64,000 nucleotides of DNA from positions 930,001 to 994,000 of the forward strand of contig NZ_JBIFNP010000001.1 of NCBI RefSeq assembly GCF_043945595.1, written 5' to 3'. Below are positions 54,334-62,880 of this stretch, one piece after another. Each line of letters opens with the position of its first letter. The stretch's first letter is position 1. The position numbers and the translations under genes are program-made. The DNA is from Paenibacillus_S sp043945595 (GTDB taxonomy: Bacteria; Bacillota; Bacilli; Paenibacillales; NBRC-103111). A model generated the notes under the pieces. It saw only the letters and a program-made list of their open reading frames with translations. It did no database searches and was not told the origin of the DNA.

Positions 54334-55248
54334 ATGAAACCGATTATTTTGGATGTAGATACAGGAATCGACGATGCGCTGGCCATTTCTTATGCAGTGC
54401 GGTCGCAGGAGCTGGAGGTGCTTGGCATTACGACATGCTTCGGAAATGTCACGGTAGAGGAAGCGACCCGCAATACGCTGGTCGTGTTGGAGCACCTGGA
54501 GAGCGAAGTGCCGGTAATCGCCGGAGCGGGCAAGCCTTTTATGCGCACCCCGACAAAAGGCAGTACCCCGCATATTCACGGCGAGGACGGAATCGGCAAT
54601 ACGCTGAAAGGACTGCCGAAGCGCGGTGCGGAGGAGGGGAACGCCGTGGATTTCATCATAGATCAGGTGAAGCGGCGCCCTCGCGAAGTGACGCTCATTA
54701 CCGTGGGCACGCTGACGAATCTCGCTCTGGCGATCCGGCAGGCGCCTGAAATAGTAGAGCTTGTCGAACGCGTAGTCGTCATGGGCGGGGCTGTTACGGT
54801 TCCGGGCAATGTGACGCCTTATGCCGAGGCGAATGTATATGCGGACCCGGATGCGGCGGATTATGTGTTCCGCTCGGGCATTCCCGTCACACTGATAGGT
54901 CTCGACGTAACGATGAAGACGCTGCTCTCGATTGACGAGATGGACCGCTGGCGCACTAAAGATTCGACGCTTGGCCCGTTTCTTGCGGACATGACCGAAT
55001 TTTATATGGGCGCTTACGAGCGGTTTTATCCCGGTATCGGCGGGTGCGCGCTTCATGATCCGTTGGCTGTTGGAGCGGTCATCCGTCCTGATTTCGTCAG
55101 GGGCGATCGCATGCGGCTGCAGGTGAACCTGGACGGGGAGGCGCTTGGCCGGACGACAGGCATGCCGGATGCCGCCGGTTCCGTCACGGTCTGTACGGAA
55201 GTGGATGCGTCCTTATTTCTGGAGCATTTTTTAAGCAGGGTTTGTTAA
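54334..55248 (+). CDS. inosine/uridine-preferring nucleoside hydrolase
   Basis: A 304-residue calcium enzyme that splits ribonucleosides into base and ribose. The signature DVDTGIDDA at residues 7-15 provides the calcium ligands, VVMGGAV lies near residue 150, and the active-site His is in the HDPLAVG segment near residue 235. AAGGAG stands eight bases before the ATG. It may supply purine bases to the amidohydrolase controlled by a purine riboswitch at the end of the window. A terminator follows. Confidence 0.92.
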   Translation: MKPIILDVDTGIDDALAISYAVRSQELEVLGITTCFGNVTVEEATRNTLVVLEHLESEVPVIAGAGKPFMRTPTKGSTPHIHGEDGIGNTLKGLPKRGAEEGNAVDFIIDQVKRRPREVTLITVGTLTNLALAIRQAPEIVELVERVVVMGGAVTVPGNVTPYAEANVYADPDAADYVFRSGIPVTLIGLDVTMKTLLSIDEMDRWRTKDSTLGPFLADMTEFYMGAYERFYPGIGGCALHDPLAVGAVIRPDFVRGDRMRLQVNLDGEALGRTTGMPDAAGSVTVCTEVDASLFLEHFLSRVC

Positions 55249-55281
55249 TTCATAGAGTCGTTGTCGATTCATAGAGCGGCA

Positions 55282-55327
55282 GAAAGGCTTCTTTATCCGG
55301 CTTACCGGAAAGGAGCCTTTCTTTTCT
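55282..55327 (+). terminator. terminator after the nucleoside hydrolase gene
   Basis: GAAAGGCT pairs with AGCCTTTC around an inner CCGG/CCGG stem, then CTTTTCTT. Confidence 0.82.
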
Positions 55328-55420
55328 TGATTTCCCGGAAAGAATCCGCTGGGGATACGGTCAGTAACCGGGGGCAGCAGACTAGGCGGCAGAGCTGAAA
55401 TACTTGCCATCCCGCTCGGC

Positions 55421-55457
55421 TTGACTTTTCAAAATAACGACACTACAATTTGTAGTG
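55421..55457 (+). promoter_or_regulatory. blaI promoter with BlaI/MecI-type operator
   Basis: TTGACT (55421-55426), a 17-base spacer and TACAAT (55444-55449) form a strong promoter. The dyad CACTACA-ATT-TGTAGTG (55441-55457) covers the -10 and has the TACA/TGTA half-sites bound by BlaI and MecI, so the repressor gene is probably autoregulated. Confidence 0.85.
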
Positions 55458-55472
55458 AAAGGTGTGTAGAGG

Positions 55473-55887
55473 GTGAAAATACAACATTTCAAAACGAACG
55501 AGAGCGGGCTGAACCGGTTCTTCGGTACGCTGGAAGCGAAGATTATGGACATCCTGTGGGCAGGTCCAGGAGATGGCGATCAAGGACGTTCAGCACCAGC
55601 TGGAGCGGGAGAAGCCGGTGAATTTCAATACCGTTATGACGGTCATGAACCGCTTGGTGGAGAAGGGCATTCTTGAGAAAAGACAGGAAGGAAGATCTTT
55701 TCTGTATCAGCCTGTCTTGACCCGGGAACAGTTTCTCGACAATCAGTCGAAAGAGCTGACGCATGAGCTGATCGAGGAATTCGGCCCTCTGGTCGTCAAC
55801 CATATGCTGGATGCGTTAGAGGAAGCGGACCCGTCGCTCATGGAGAAATTGGAACAAAAAATCAAGCAGCTCAAAAAGGAATCCTGA
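55473..55887 (+). CDS. blaI: BlaI/MecI/CopY-family repressor (one-base insertion)
   Basis: A winged-helix repressor of about 137 residues. It begins FGTLEAKIMDILWAG, and the recognition part is FNTVMTVMNRLVEKGILEKRQEGRSFLY. The frame breaks at GGTCCAGG (55563-55570); removing one base gives WAGPEMAIKDVQHQLE. The C-terminal dimerisation helices (EQKIKQLKK end) are complete. GTG start after AAAGGTG. It is paired with an M56 peptidase gene two bases downstream, the usual sensor partner. No beta-lactamase gene is present, so the target is different. Confidence 0.88.
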
Positions 55888-55889
55888 AT

Positions 55890-56738
55890 ATGTGGGAAAA
55901 TCGGTCCAGATTGATTTTTATGTCGTCCATGCTTCTATCCGGCGCCTTGTTCGTTCAGATGGGGCTGTACCTGCTTCATATGGTGTCGGGCTGGGATGTA
56001 AAATACAACGTGCTGGAGCTCTGCCACTCCGTCATAGGACGCCTCGGCTTTCAATGGATGGGGTACGCGCTCAATGTGCTTGTATTGCATGCTTTCCTCT
56101 ATTCCGTCTGGTACTGCGTCCGTCAGCTGGTCCTCTCGGAGCGGTTTTACCGTCGGCTGCTGAAAAACCGGGACGACGCGATGGCTGATGAGCTGAACGG
56201 AGCCTATGCGCACGGTAAGGCTTACATTACCGTCGTGCAAAGCTCTGCGCCGATGGCTTTTGCTATGGGGCTGGTCAGGCCCAGAATCGTGATTTCGACC
56301 GGACTGATCGACATGCTGGACGAGCAGGAGCTGCAGGCGGTTATTTATCACGAGCGCTTTCACCAAATGCACGGCGATCCTTTGAAAACCTTCCTGCTGT
56401 CGCTCGCAGCCTCGGTAATGTGGTATTTGCCGATTCTTAAATCGTCCCAGCACAATTACAAGATTATAAGAGAAGTGCTTGCGGACAAATACGCGATCGG
56501 GAAGCAGGGAGCTTCGGTTTATCTGGGAGGCGCTTTGCTGAAGCTGCTGCAAAGCAAAACGGCGGCTGCGGTGCCAATGGCGCATGTATCGTTTGCGGAT
56601 ACGTCGGTCAACTACCGCATCCGGCATATTCTTGAGCCGGGCTCCGATATTCCGCTGAAGTGGCCGTTCACGCCTGCGGTTGTTTCGGTTCAGACGCTGC
56701 TTCTGATTTGCGCGATGTTTATGGTCGTGCTGCACTAA
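55890..56738 (+). CDS. M56-family membrane metallopeptidase (BlaR1-like, without sensor domain)
   Basis: A 282-residue membrane peptidase. Zinc motif HERFH (HExxH) near residue 155, with the third ligand in REVLADKYA. Four hydrophobic segments surround it, two at the N-terminus, one central and one at the very end. The penicillin-binding sensor domain of BlaR1 is missing, as in short M56 partners. It probably cleaves the repressor encoded just upstream in response to an unknown envelope signal. Confidence 0.88.
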   Translation: MWENRSRLIFMSSMLLSGALFVQMGLYLLHMVSGWDVKYNVLELCHSVIGRLGFQWMGYALNVLVLHAFLYSVWYCVRQLVLSERFYRRLLKNRDDAMADELNGAYAHGKAYITVVQSSAPMAFAMGLVRPRIVISTGLIDMLDEQELQAVIYHERFHQMHGDPLKTFLLSLAASVMWYLPILKSSQHNYKIIREVLADKYAIGKQGASVYLGGALLKLLQSKTAAAVPMAHVSFADTSVNYRIRHILEPGSDIPLKWPFTPAVVSVQTLLLICAMFMVVLH

Positions 56739-56756
56739 TTTTTTTTACCTGACTGC

Positions 56757-56771
56757 ACTACAGTTCGTAGT
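56757..56771. promoter_or_regulatory. second BlaI-type operator, upstream of doxX
   Basis: ACTAC-AGTTC-GTAGT is a dyad closely related to the operator at 55441-55457. It lies 70 bases before the DoxX gene and 19 bases after the M56 stop, so the DoxX gene is a likely member of the BlaI regulon. Confidence 0.72.
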
Positions 56772-56840
56772 TTTGCCATGGGCTTTATTTAGGCATTCGG
56801 CCCCTCACTTTTCAAATCATCCTTCAAGGAGGCTTAAACG

Positions 56841-57254
56841 ATGTTTAATCATAAGATGGAAGCAGGCACACTGCTGATCCGGCTTGCGCTGGGAGTTACT
56901 TTTCTGGTGCACGGTTATATGAAATTTCATGGCGGCATCGCCAATACGGCGGGCTTTTTCGAGAAAATGGGGATTCCCGGCATCCTGGCCTACGTTGTGG
57001 GCGGCATTGAATTGATCGGCGGCCTCTGCGTCATTCTAGGAATTGGCACGCGTGTCGTTTCCTGCGCCTTTGCGGGAATTATGATAGGTGTTATTACGAC
57101 AGCCAAAGCATCGGCCGGCTTCGCCGGAGGCTTTGAATTCGAGGTGGCGCTGCTCGTGATGTCGCTTCATCTGCTGCTTGCGGGGAGCCGGACGCTTTCC
57201 CTCGACGCTGTTTTTGCGCGGGGCAAAGAAACGAAGCTGGACAACAGAGTTTAA
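56841..57254 (+). CDS. DoxX-family membrane protein
   Basis: A 137-residue protein with four helices and the family pattern of RLALGVTFLVHGYMKF at the start and GGIELIGGLCVILG in the middle. DoxX proteins are linked to redox stress or membrane thiol systems; the exact function is unknown. AAGGAGG precedes the ATG. A BlaI-type operator lies upstream. Two genes for disulfide formation follow downstream on the same strand. Confidence 0.88.
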   Translation: MFNHKMEAGTLLIRLALGVTFLVHGYMKFHGGIANTAGFFEKMGIPGILAYVVGGIELIGGLCVILGIGTRVVSCAFAGIMIGVITTAKASAGFAGGFEFEVALLVMSLHLLLAGSRTLSLDAVFARGKETKLDNRV

Positions 57255-57357
57255 GCGATGCTTCTATCAGCTGCAGGATAGAAACACGCTGCTAGAATGT
57301 GGTATAATTAGCTACTGCTATATTTTAAGCATATGAGAGTAAAGGAATGAGATTTCA

Positions 57358-58065
57358 TTGTCTAATCCATCCAAAAAGAAACCAAGCTACAAGGAGCAGC
57401 GCAAGCTGCAGAGGCAAAAAGAACAAGCCGGCATGAGGCGGCTGATGTGGATTACGGCTGCGGTCGTCGTTCTGCTCGTTGCCGCACTCGTTATTTTTCA
57501 GCCGAAATCGGATCCGGCCGCAATTCCTTATGAGACGATGCCGTCTTTGGGCGAGGCGAACGCTCCGGTCAAAATTGTCGAGCTCGGCGATTACAAATGC
57601 CCGTCCTGCCAATATTTCAGTCAGCAGATTGAACCGAAGCTGAAGGCGGATTATATCGACAAGGGGATTGTTTCCCTGCACTTCATGAATTTCACGATCA
57701 TCGGTCCCGATTCCAATACGGCGGCGCTGGCGGCGCAGTCGATCTTCCATCAGAACAACGAGGCTTACTGGAAGTTTTATGACGCCATTTACAAGAATCA
57801 GCCTGACGAGAAGCTGCCTTGGGCGACGCCGCAATATTTGGTCGATTTAGCCCGCAAGGAAGCTCTGCCTATCGATTTCGATAAGCTTCAGCAGGATATT
57901 ACTTCCAAAACGTATCAAAAAGAAATCGATCAGCATAATGCCTTTGCTAATAAGAACCGTGTAAGCAGCACGCCGACGCTGTTCATCAACGGGCAGAAAT
58001 TCGAAGATGCCAACGATTATGCCAAGCTGAAGGCGGCGATCGACAAAGCGCAAAAGGGTGAGTAA
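57358..58065 (+). CDS. bdbD: membrane-anchored DsbA-type thiol-disulfide oxidoreductase
   Basis: A 235-residue extracytoplasmic oxidoreductase. A basic N-terminus is followed by one anchor (LMWITAAVVVLLVAALVIF), and the thioredoxin-like domain has active site CPSC in DYKCPSCQYF and the cis-Pro in SSTPTLFING. TTG start after AAAGGAA. It oxidises cysteines of exported proteins and is reoxidised by BdbC, encoded six bases downstream. Confidence 0.92.
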   Translation: MSNPSKKKPSYKEQRKLQRQKEQAGMRRLMWITAAVVVLLVAALVIFQPKSDPAAIPYETMPSLGEANAPVKIVELGDYKCPSCQYFSQQIEPKLKADYIDKGIVSLHFMNFTIIGPDSNTAALAAQSIFHQNNEAYWKFYDAIYKNQPDEKLPWATPQYLVDLARKEALPIDFDKLQQDITSKTYQKEIDQHNAFANKNRVSSTPTLFINGQKFEDANDYAKLKAAIDKAQKGE

Positions 58066-58071
58066 TGCCAG

Positions 58072-58533
58072 ATGATAAAGCAATACGGAATGTATATGGC
58101 TTGGGTTGTCTCGCTCGTTGCGGTCGGGGGAAGCCTCTATTTTAGCGAGGTGCTGAGATTCGAGCCCTGCAAGCTGTGCTGGTTTCAACGGATTTTTATG
58201 TATCCCCAGGTCATTCTGCTCGGTATGGCTTGCTATAAAAATGACCGCAGGCTGATCGGCTATGTGCTGCCGCTCAGCATCATCGGCGGATGCATCTCTT
58301 TGTATCATTACGCGGAGCAAAAAGTTCCCGGTTTGGCCAAGCTGCTGCCATGCACGATCGGCGTACCCTGCGACCAGGATTACATCGACTGGCTTGGATT
58401 CATTACCATTCCGCTGCTGGCGTTAACCGCCTTTGTTCTGATTACGGTTTTCCTGTGGGCTGCGCGCCGCAGTGAGGATTCGGAGCAGGACGAGCGCGGT
58501 ACGGACCGCGAACCATCCGTTTCCAACCGATAA
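58072..58533 (+). CDS. bdbC: DsbB-type quinone-dependent disulfide oxidoreductase
   Basis: A 153-residue membrane protein with four helices. The first active Cys pair is CKLC near residues 33-36, and the second is in CTIGVPC near residues 102-108. It passes electrons from BdbD to menaquinone. The C-terminal tail (EDSEQDERGTD) is hydrophilic and unusually long. It is co-transcribed with bdbD and closed by a terminator. Confidence 0.93.
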   Translation: MIKQYGMYMAWVVSLVAVGGSLYFSEVLRFEPCKLCWFQRIFMYPQVILLGMACYKNDRRLIGYVLPLSIIGGCISLYHYAEQKVPGLAKLLPCTIGVPCDQDYIDWLGFITIPLLALTAFVLITVFLWAARRSEDSEQDERGTDREPSVSNR

Positions 58534-58540
58534 TTATGAG

Positions 58541-58586
58541 GAAAGCTGTCCGGAAGTCATTTGACTTCCAGGACAGCTTTTTTTTG
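58541..58586 (+). terminator. terminator after bdbC
   Basis: AAAGCTGTCC pairs with GGACAGCTTT, with inner GGAAGTCA/TGACTTCC, followed by eight T. Confidence 0.92.
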
Positions 58587-58689
58587 ACCGGTTCAACCGT
58601 GAAGCTGACGAAAGCGAACAAGCGCTTTTTAGCGTGCCGATTTCATGAAGGGCTTCCGTTGTCCGTCTAATATGCCGCCGGAGATGATC

Positions 58690-58947
58690 TTAGCGCTTGG
58701 CTCTCGCTTGGGAGATTTGCGCTCTGTTTCTGTGGCCGGCAATACCTGGATTGCCTATGAATTCATCTCTTTCTGTACAAGTGACAACGTGTTTATACAC
58801 AGGTACGCAATGGTGACGATTGACAACCTCGACCTGGTGAACAACCTCTACAAGCTGTGGATGATAGAAGTTGCGGATGACTTGTCTTGGGGGGTCGCAA
58901 ATCACTTTGACTGGAGGGCAGCAAAATTGGTGATGTCCATGAGACAC
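58690..58947 (-). CDS. cotD: CotD-family spore coat protein
   Basis: An 85-residue inner-coat protein. The start VSHGHHQFCCPPV, the central HPQLVEVVHQVEVVNRHHCVPVYKHVVT and its His/Cys richness match the CotD family. GTG start ten bases after GGAG. A longer open frame on the plus strand (58645-58998) covers the same bases but has no family character and no ribosome site. The gene stands alone, divergent from copA; a sigma-K promoter is expected but was not identified. Confidence 0.85.
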   Translation of the reverse strand: MSHGHHQFCCPPVKVICDPPRQVIRNFYHPQLVEVVHQVEVVNRHHCVPVYKHVVTCTERDEFIGNPGIAGHRNRAQISQARAKR

Positions 58948-59148
58948 TGGAAATCAACTCCTTTCTTTGATGATGTAGTATACGAGACCGTAGACTAGTG
59001 CGACTGTTCGTTTGTCATGGGAGGACAAGAATTTATTTTTTTGGGTTAGGCGGATGAATTAGAACGGGCTAGGTATGATTGAGCCGGCCAGTCCATATAT
59101 TGGAACAGGAGCTACAAATTCAATATATATGGTGATGGAGTGAAGCCA

Positions 59149-61395
59149 ATGAGCGGGCCAACGCCTACAGCAGTCCGGCAAGTCGGAATCAGCATTTCAG
59201 GAATGACCTGCGCGGCATGCGCCGCACGCATCGAAAAGGCAGTTGGAAGAATGGATGGAGTGGAGGGGATCAGCGTCAATTTGGCACTGAACACAGCTTC
59301 CTTACGGGTGCGTCCCCATCAGATTACTTTCGAGCAGATTGAGCATAAAATCGAGCAGCTGGGTTATTCGGCGCAGGTGCACAGGGATAACGGCGAGGAG
59401 GATAAAACGACGGACCGGCTGGGCACGGGCATCACGGGCTGGATGGCGTTTGTATCGATGCTGCTGACCCTGCCGTTTATATGGTCCATGATGGAGCATC
59501 ATTCGCTGACCTCTTCCTGGTGGGTACCGGATTTGCTGTCGAATCCCTGGTTTCAGCTGACGCTGGCTACGATTGCCCAGTTTGCCATCGGGCAGCCCTT
59601 TTACCGCGGAGCTTACTATGCATTGAAAAGCGGCAGCGCGAATATGGATGTACTGGTCGTGATGGGAACATCGTCGGCTTATTTTTACAGCCATTATTTG
59701 ATGTTCCATGGAGGGGCTTCCGGGGAGGTTGCGCACCATGGCGGGTCGGGCGCCGCACCGCTTTATTTTGACGCGAGCGTTATGATCTTCACGATTGTAT
59801 GGCTGGGCAAATGGCTGGAGGCGATTTCGAAGAGACGCACGCTGGTCAGCTTGAAACGGCTGCAGGAGCTGCGGCCGGAGACGGCCTATGTGGTGAGGGA
59901 GGAGAAGGAAGTGAAGGTCCCCTTCCATGAGGTGCGGGAAGGGGATACGCTGGTCATCCGCCCGGGAGACCAGATTCCGGCTGACGGAACGGTGCTGGAA
60001 GGATATGCGGCCGTTAACGAATCAATGATCAGCGGCGAAAGCGTGCCGGTCGATAAACAGCCCGGAGACGGGGTCACGAGCGGAACGATCAATCTGAATG
60101 GAGTATTGATGGTCCGCGCTGCCCGTGTCGGCCACCAGTCGACGGTTGCCCGGATGATCCGGCTGATGGAAGAAGCGCAGGCCGCCAAGCCGCCGATTCA
60201 ACGGATGGCGGACCGGATCTCGGCGGTTTTCGTTCCCGTCATTATTGTCGTGGCCATAGCCACTTTTGCCGCATGGTATGGGATCGTAGAGCCGGGAGCC
60301 ATAGGCGGAGCGCTGGAAAAGGCGATCGCGGTACTGCTGATTGCCTGCCCTTGTGCGCTGGGGCTGGCGACGCCGACCTCGATTCTGGTAGGCTCGGGCA
60401 GGGCGGCGCAATCGGGCATTCTATTCAAGGAGGGACGGCAGCTCGAAGTGCTGCCCGGCACGGAAGTAGTGCTGCTCGATAAGACAGGGACGCTGACGGC
60501 CGGCAAGCCGAGCTGGGTTGATGCCGTCGCCGCTAAAGGCACGGTGACGGGACTGCTCCGGACCGTCTCCGGCGCAGAGCAGCACGCGGAGCATCCGCTC
60601 GGAAGAGCGATCGTGCAGGAGGCGCTGAACCGCGGCCTGACGCTGCCTGATGGCGAGCGGTTCGAGGCTGTTCCGGGCAGAGGGATTCAGGCGACCGTCG
60701 AGGGCCGCCGCGTCCAGGTCGGCAGCCGGCGGTGGCTGCAGGACAGCGGCGCTGCGGGCGTGCCCGAAGGGGCGGGGCTCAGCAGGCTGGAGCGGTGGGA
60801 GCAGGAGGGCTGCACCGTCGTGCATGCCGCTGTCGACGGACAATGGTACGGGGCCATCGCCCTGCGGGACACGCTGAAGCCTGCGGCGCGCAAAGCGGTG
60901 CGGCAGCTGAAGGCGATGGGCATGGAGGTCAGAATGGTGACCGGGGACCACAGCCGGACGGCGAGAACGATTGCCAAGCAGGCGGGGCTGGAGCAGTTTG
61001 CGGCGGAGGTGCAGCCGGAAGGAAAGGTTGCGATCGTGCAGCAGCTGCAGAGGGACGGGAAGAAGGTGACGATGGTCGGCGACGGCATCAACGATGCGCC
61101 AGCGCTCGCGGCAGCCGATGTCGGCATTTCTATCGCGCGGGGCACGGATATCGCCAAGTCTGCGGCGGATGTCGTGCTGCTGCAGGGCGACTTGACGGGC
61201 ATCGTCCGCGCGATCCGGATCAGCCGGAGCACGATGCGGGTCATCCGGCAAAATTTGATGTTCTCGTTATTTTATAACGCGCTTGCCATACCGCTGGCCG
61301 TCATTGGCTATCTGGCTCCGTGGATGGCTTGTACGGCCATGGCGCTGAGCTCCGTAACCGTCATCTGCAACGCTTTGCGGCTGCAGAAGGCCTGA
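59149..61395 (+). CDS. copA: copper-translocating P-type ATPase
   Basis: A 748-residue P1B-type ATPase. One N-terminal HMA domain carries GMTCAACAARIEK. Then come the actuator loop SGES, the membrane metal site IACPCALG, the phosphorylation site DKTGTLT, HPLGRAI (the HP motif) and GDGINDAPAL. Only one HMA domain is present, while B. subtilis CopA has two. The ATG at 59149 has the right spacing to GGAG; a GTG nine bases earlier is less likely. With the SafE and YtkA-like genes it may serve cytochrome-oxidase copper supply and not only copper resistance. Confidence 0.93.
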   Translation: MSGPTPTAVRQVGISISGMTCAACAARIEKAVGRMDGVEGISVNLALNTASLRVRPHQITFEQIEHKIEQLGYSAQVHRDNGEEDKTTDRLGTGITGWMAFVSMLLTLPFIWSMMEHHSLTSSWWVPDLLSNPWFQLTLATIAQFAIGQPFYRGAYYALKSGSANMDVLVVMGTSSAYFYSHYLMFHGGASGEVAHHGGSGAAPLYFDASVMIFTIVWLGKWLEAISKRRTLVSLKRLQELRPETAYVVREEKEVKVPFHEVREGDTLVIRPGDQIPADGTVLEGYAAVNESMISGESVPVDKQPGDGVTSGTINLNGVLMVRAARVGHQSTVARMIRLMEEAQAAKPPIQRMADRISAVFVPVIIVVAIATFAAWYGIVEPGAIGGALEKAIAVLLIACPCALGLATPTSILVGSGRAAQSGILFKEGRQLEVLPGTEVVLLDKTGTLTAGKPSWVDAVAAKGTVTGLLRTVSGAEQHAEHPLGRAIVQEALNRGLTLPDGERFEAVPGRGIQATVEGRRVQVGSRRWLQDSGAAGVPEGAGLSRLERWEQEGCTVVHAAVDGQWYGAIALRDTLKPAARKAVRQLKAMGMEVRMVTGDHSRTARTIAKQAGLEQFAAEVQPEGKVAIVQQLQRDGKKVTMVGDGINDAPALAAADVGISIARGTDIAKSAADVVLLQGDLTGIVRAIRISRSTMRVIRQNLMFSLFYNALAIPLAVIGYLAPWMACTAMALSSVTVICNALRLQKA

Positions 61396-61448
61396 CGGCA
61401 GGGCGACAGCTGAAACGGCGGTGCAGCGCGAAGGAAGGAGCATGGTGT

Positions 61449-62131
61449 ATGATAAGCAGCGACGCCTTGATGCTTGCCGCGCTGACCGGCATTCTGGGAG
61501 CGCCGCACTGCATCGGCATGTGCGGGGTACCGTCAGCGGCTTTGCGCTGAACGCCGATATCGGCGCATGGCGCGCGGTGACGGCCTATAATCTGGGACGG
61601 GTGACGACGTATACGGGGCTCGGCCTGCTGATGGGCACCGTCGGCTCGTTCGTTGATGTGGCGGGAAAGCTCGCGGGCGTTCAGGGCATTGCCAGTATAG
61701 CGGGTGGCCTGCTCATTCTGCTGTGGGTGTTCCGCAAATATGCGCTGCCGCTTGCCGGCTGGGGACCGCTGCGGATTCCGCGGCTGCGGCGCTGGTCGGA
61801 GAGACTTCGCTCACGCAAGGACGGAGCCGCCGTCTACTTAAGCGGCATTCTGCTCGGCTTCATTCCGTGCGGCATGACCTACGCCATGCAGATGAACGCC
61901 GCTGCAAGCGGTCAGGCTTGGAGCGGCGCTCTGCTGATGGCGGTATTCGGCTTGTCGACCTTGCCGGCCTTGTATTTCGCCGGCCTGTTCGCCGGCGTCA
62001 TCAAGCGAACCCTGCGCCGGCACGTGCTGAAGATCGGACAAATGGTGGCCATCTGGATCGGCATGGTGTCGATTTTGCGCGGGATGGCCGCTAACGGATG
62101 GATACCGAGCATTCATCCTTGGCTGTGGTAG
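61449..62131 (+). CDS. sulfite exporter TauE/SafE-type (UreH-domain) membrane protein (one frameshift)
   Basis: A six-helix protein of about 227 residues with the UreH/SafE signature GILGAPHCIGMCG and a second GFIPCGMTYAM motif that repeats the G-x-PCG pattern. The frame breaks at 61521-61531, where a run of four G should probably be five; restored, it reads MCGGTVSGFALNAD. GGAAGGAG lies eight bases before the ATG. In proteobacteria such proteins sit with CcoI/CopA ATPases near cbb3 oxidase genes, so a role in copper or haem protein assembly is plausible. Confidence 0.82.
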
Positions 62132-62132
62132 C

Positions 62133-62559
62133 TTAGCGCACCGAAAGGAAAGCGTGCTCGACGGTATAGGTTTGCCCGTTCAATGCAACAGTCACTTCGG
62201 CGGAGGAGCGTCCGGCCATCAGAGGGATGCCTTCCCCGCGATAGACGCCGGGTTCGACCTCTTCGGCGTGGGCTGTGCTGATGCCGCAGAACATATCGGG
62301 CATCGAGATGGCGATATTCACTTGCGCTCCGCTGACCGGCGTACGGTTAGCCTCTTGGACGGAGATGGTGAAGGTATTCGGCTTCAGCACCTTGGCTTCA
62401 GGGGACGCCATTTGCACCTGAAGCGTGTACGGGCCGGTGGTGGCAACGGTGGAAGGGGCATACTGCTCGGAGGAAGCCTTGCGGGTGACGGACCAGGGCG
62501 GCGCACAGCGCTACGCAGACAATCACCAGCACATAGATGAACATACTGTTTCTGCTCAT
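62133..62559 (-). CDS. YtkA/FixH-like membrane-anchored protein (one-base insertion)
   Basis: A protein of about 141 residues with an N-terminal membrane anchor (SMFIYVLVIVCVALCAAL) and an extracytoplasmic Ig-like domain containing VSGAQVNIAISMPDM and GVYRGEGIPLMAGR. The frame breaks at GGACCAGG (plus strand, 62490-62497); removing one base leads to KASSEQYAPSTVATTGPY. It matches the YtkA-like (FixH-related) fold. It is convergent with the SafE gene, and the two end two bases apart. FixH/CcoH proteins help mature cytochrome oxidases. Confidence 0.75.
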
Positions 62560-62880
62560 GCACGATCGACCTTCTTTCGTGTCGGATCCGATTCTCTTAT
62601 AAATATGTCGATTTATACTGAAAAAAGACCATGAGATACGGGAAGACCGTGGATCCTAGACGCGAGCTGCAGCACAGTGCGGCAGGTTGTCTGTCGAAAC
62701 TCCAACGGGGACAGCGATGCCTAAGGGCTGGGGAGAACCATGGAGCTTAGCCGGTACGGCAGCAGCTAATAGCGGCAGTTAATGCAGCAGGTGCGCCTTC
62801 CACGCAAAACAGGTACAATAATAGAACCGGATAGCAATTCAATCCGTGAATGTTGGAACTGGGTGCGGGAGGCGTCGGCA
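62560..62880. other. intergenic region between the YtkA-like gene and the DUF1294 gene
   Basis: About 320 bases with no convincing gene, hairpin or promoter pair. Confidence 0.4.

Noticed and set aside
58645..58998. 117-residue plus-strand open frame
   Set aside because: No ribosome site and no family character; it is antisense to the CotD-like gene, which has both.
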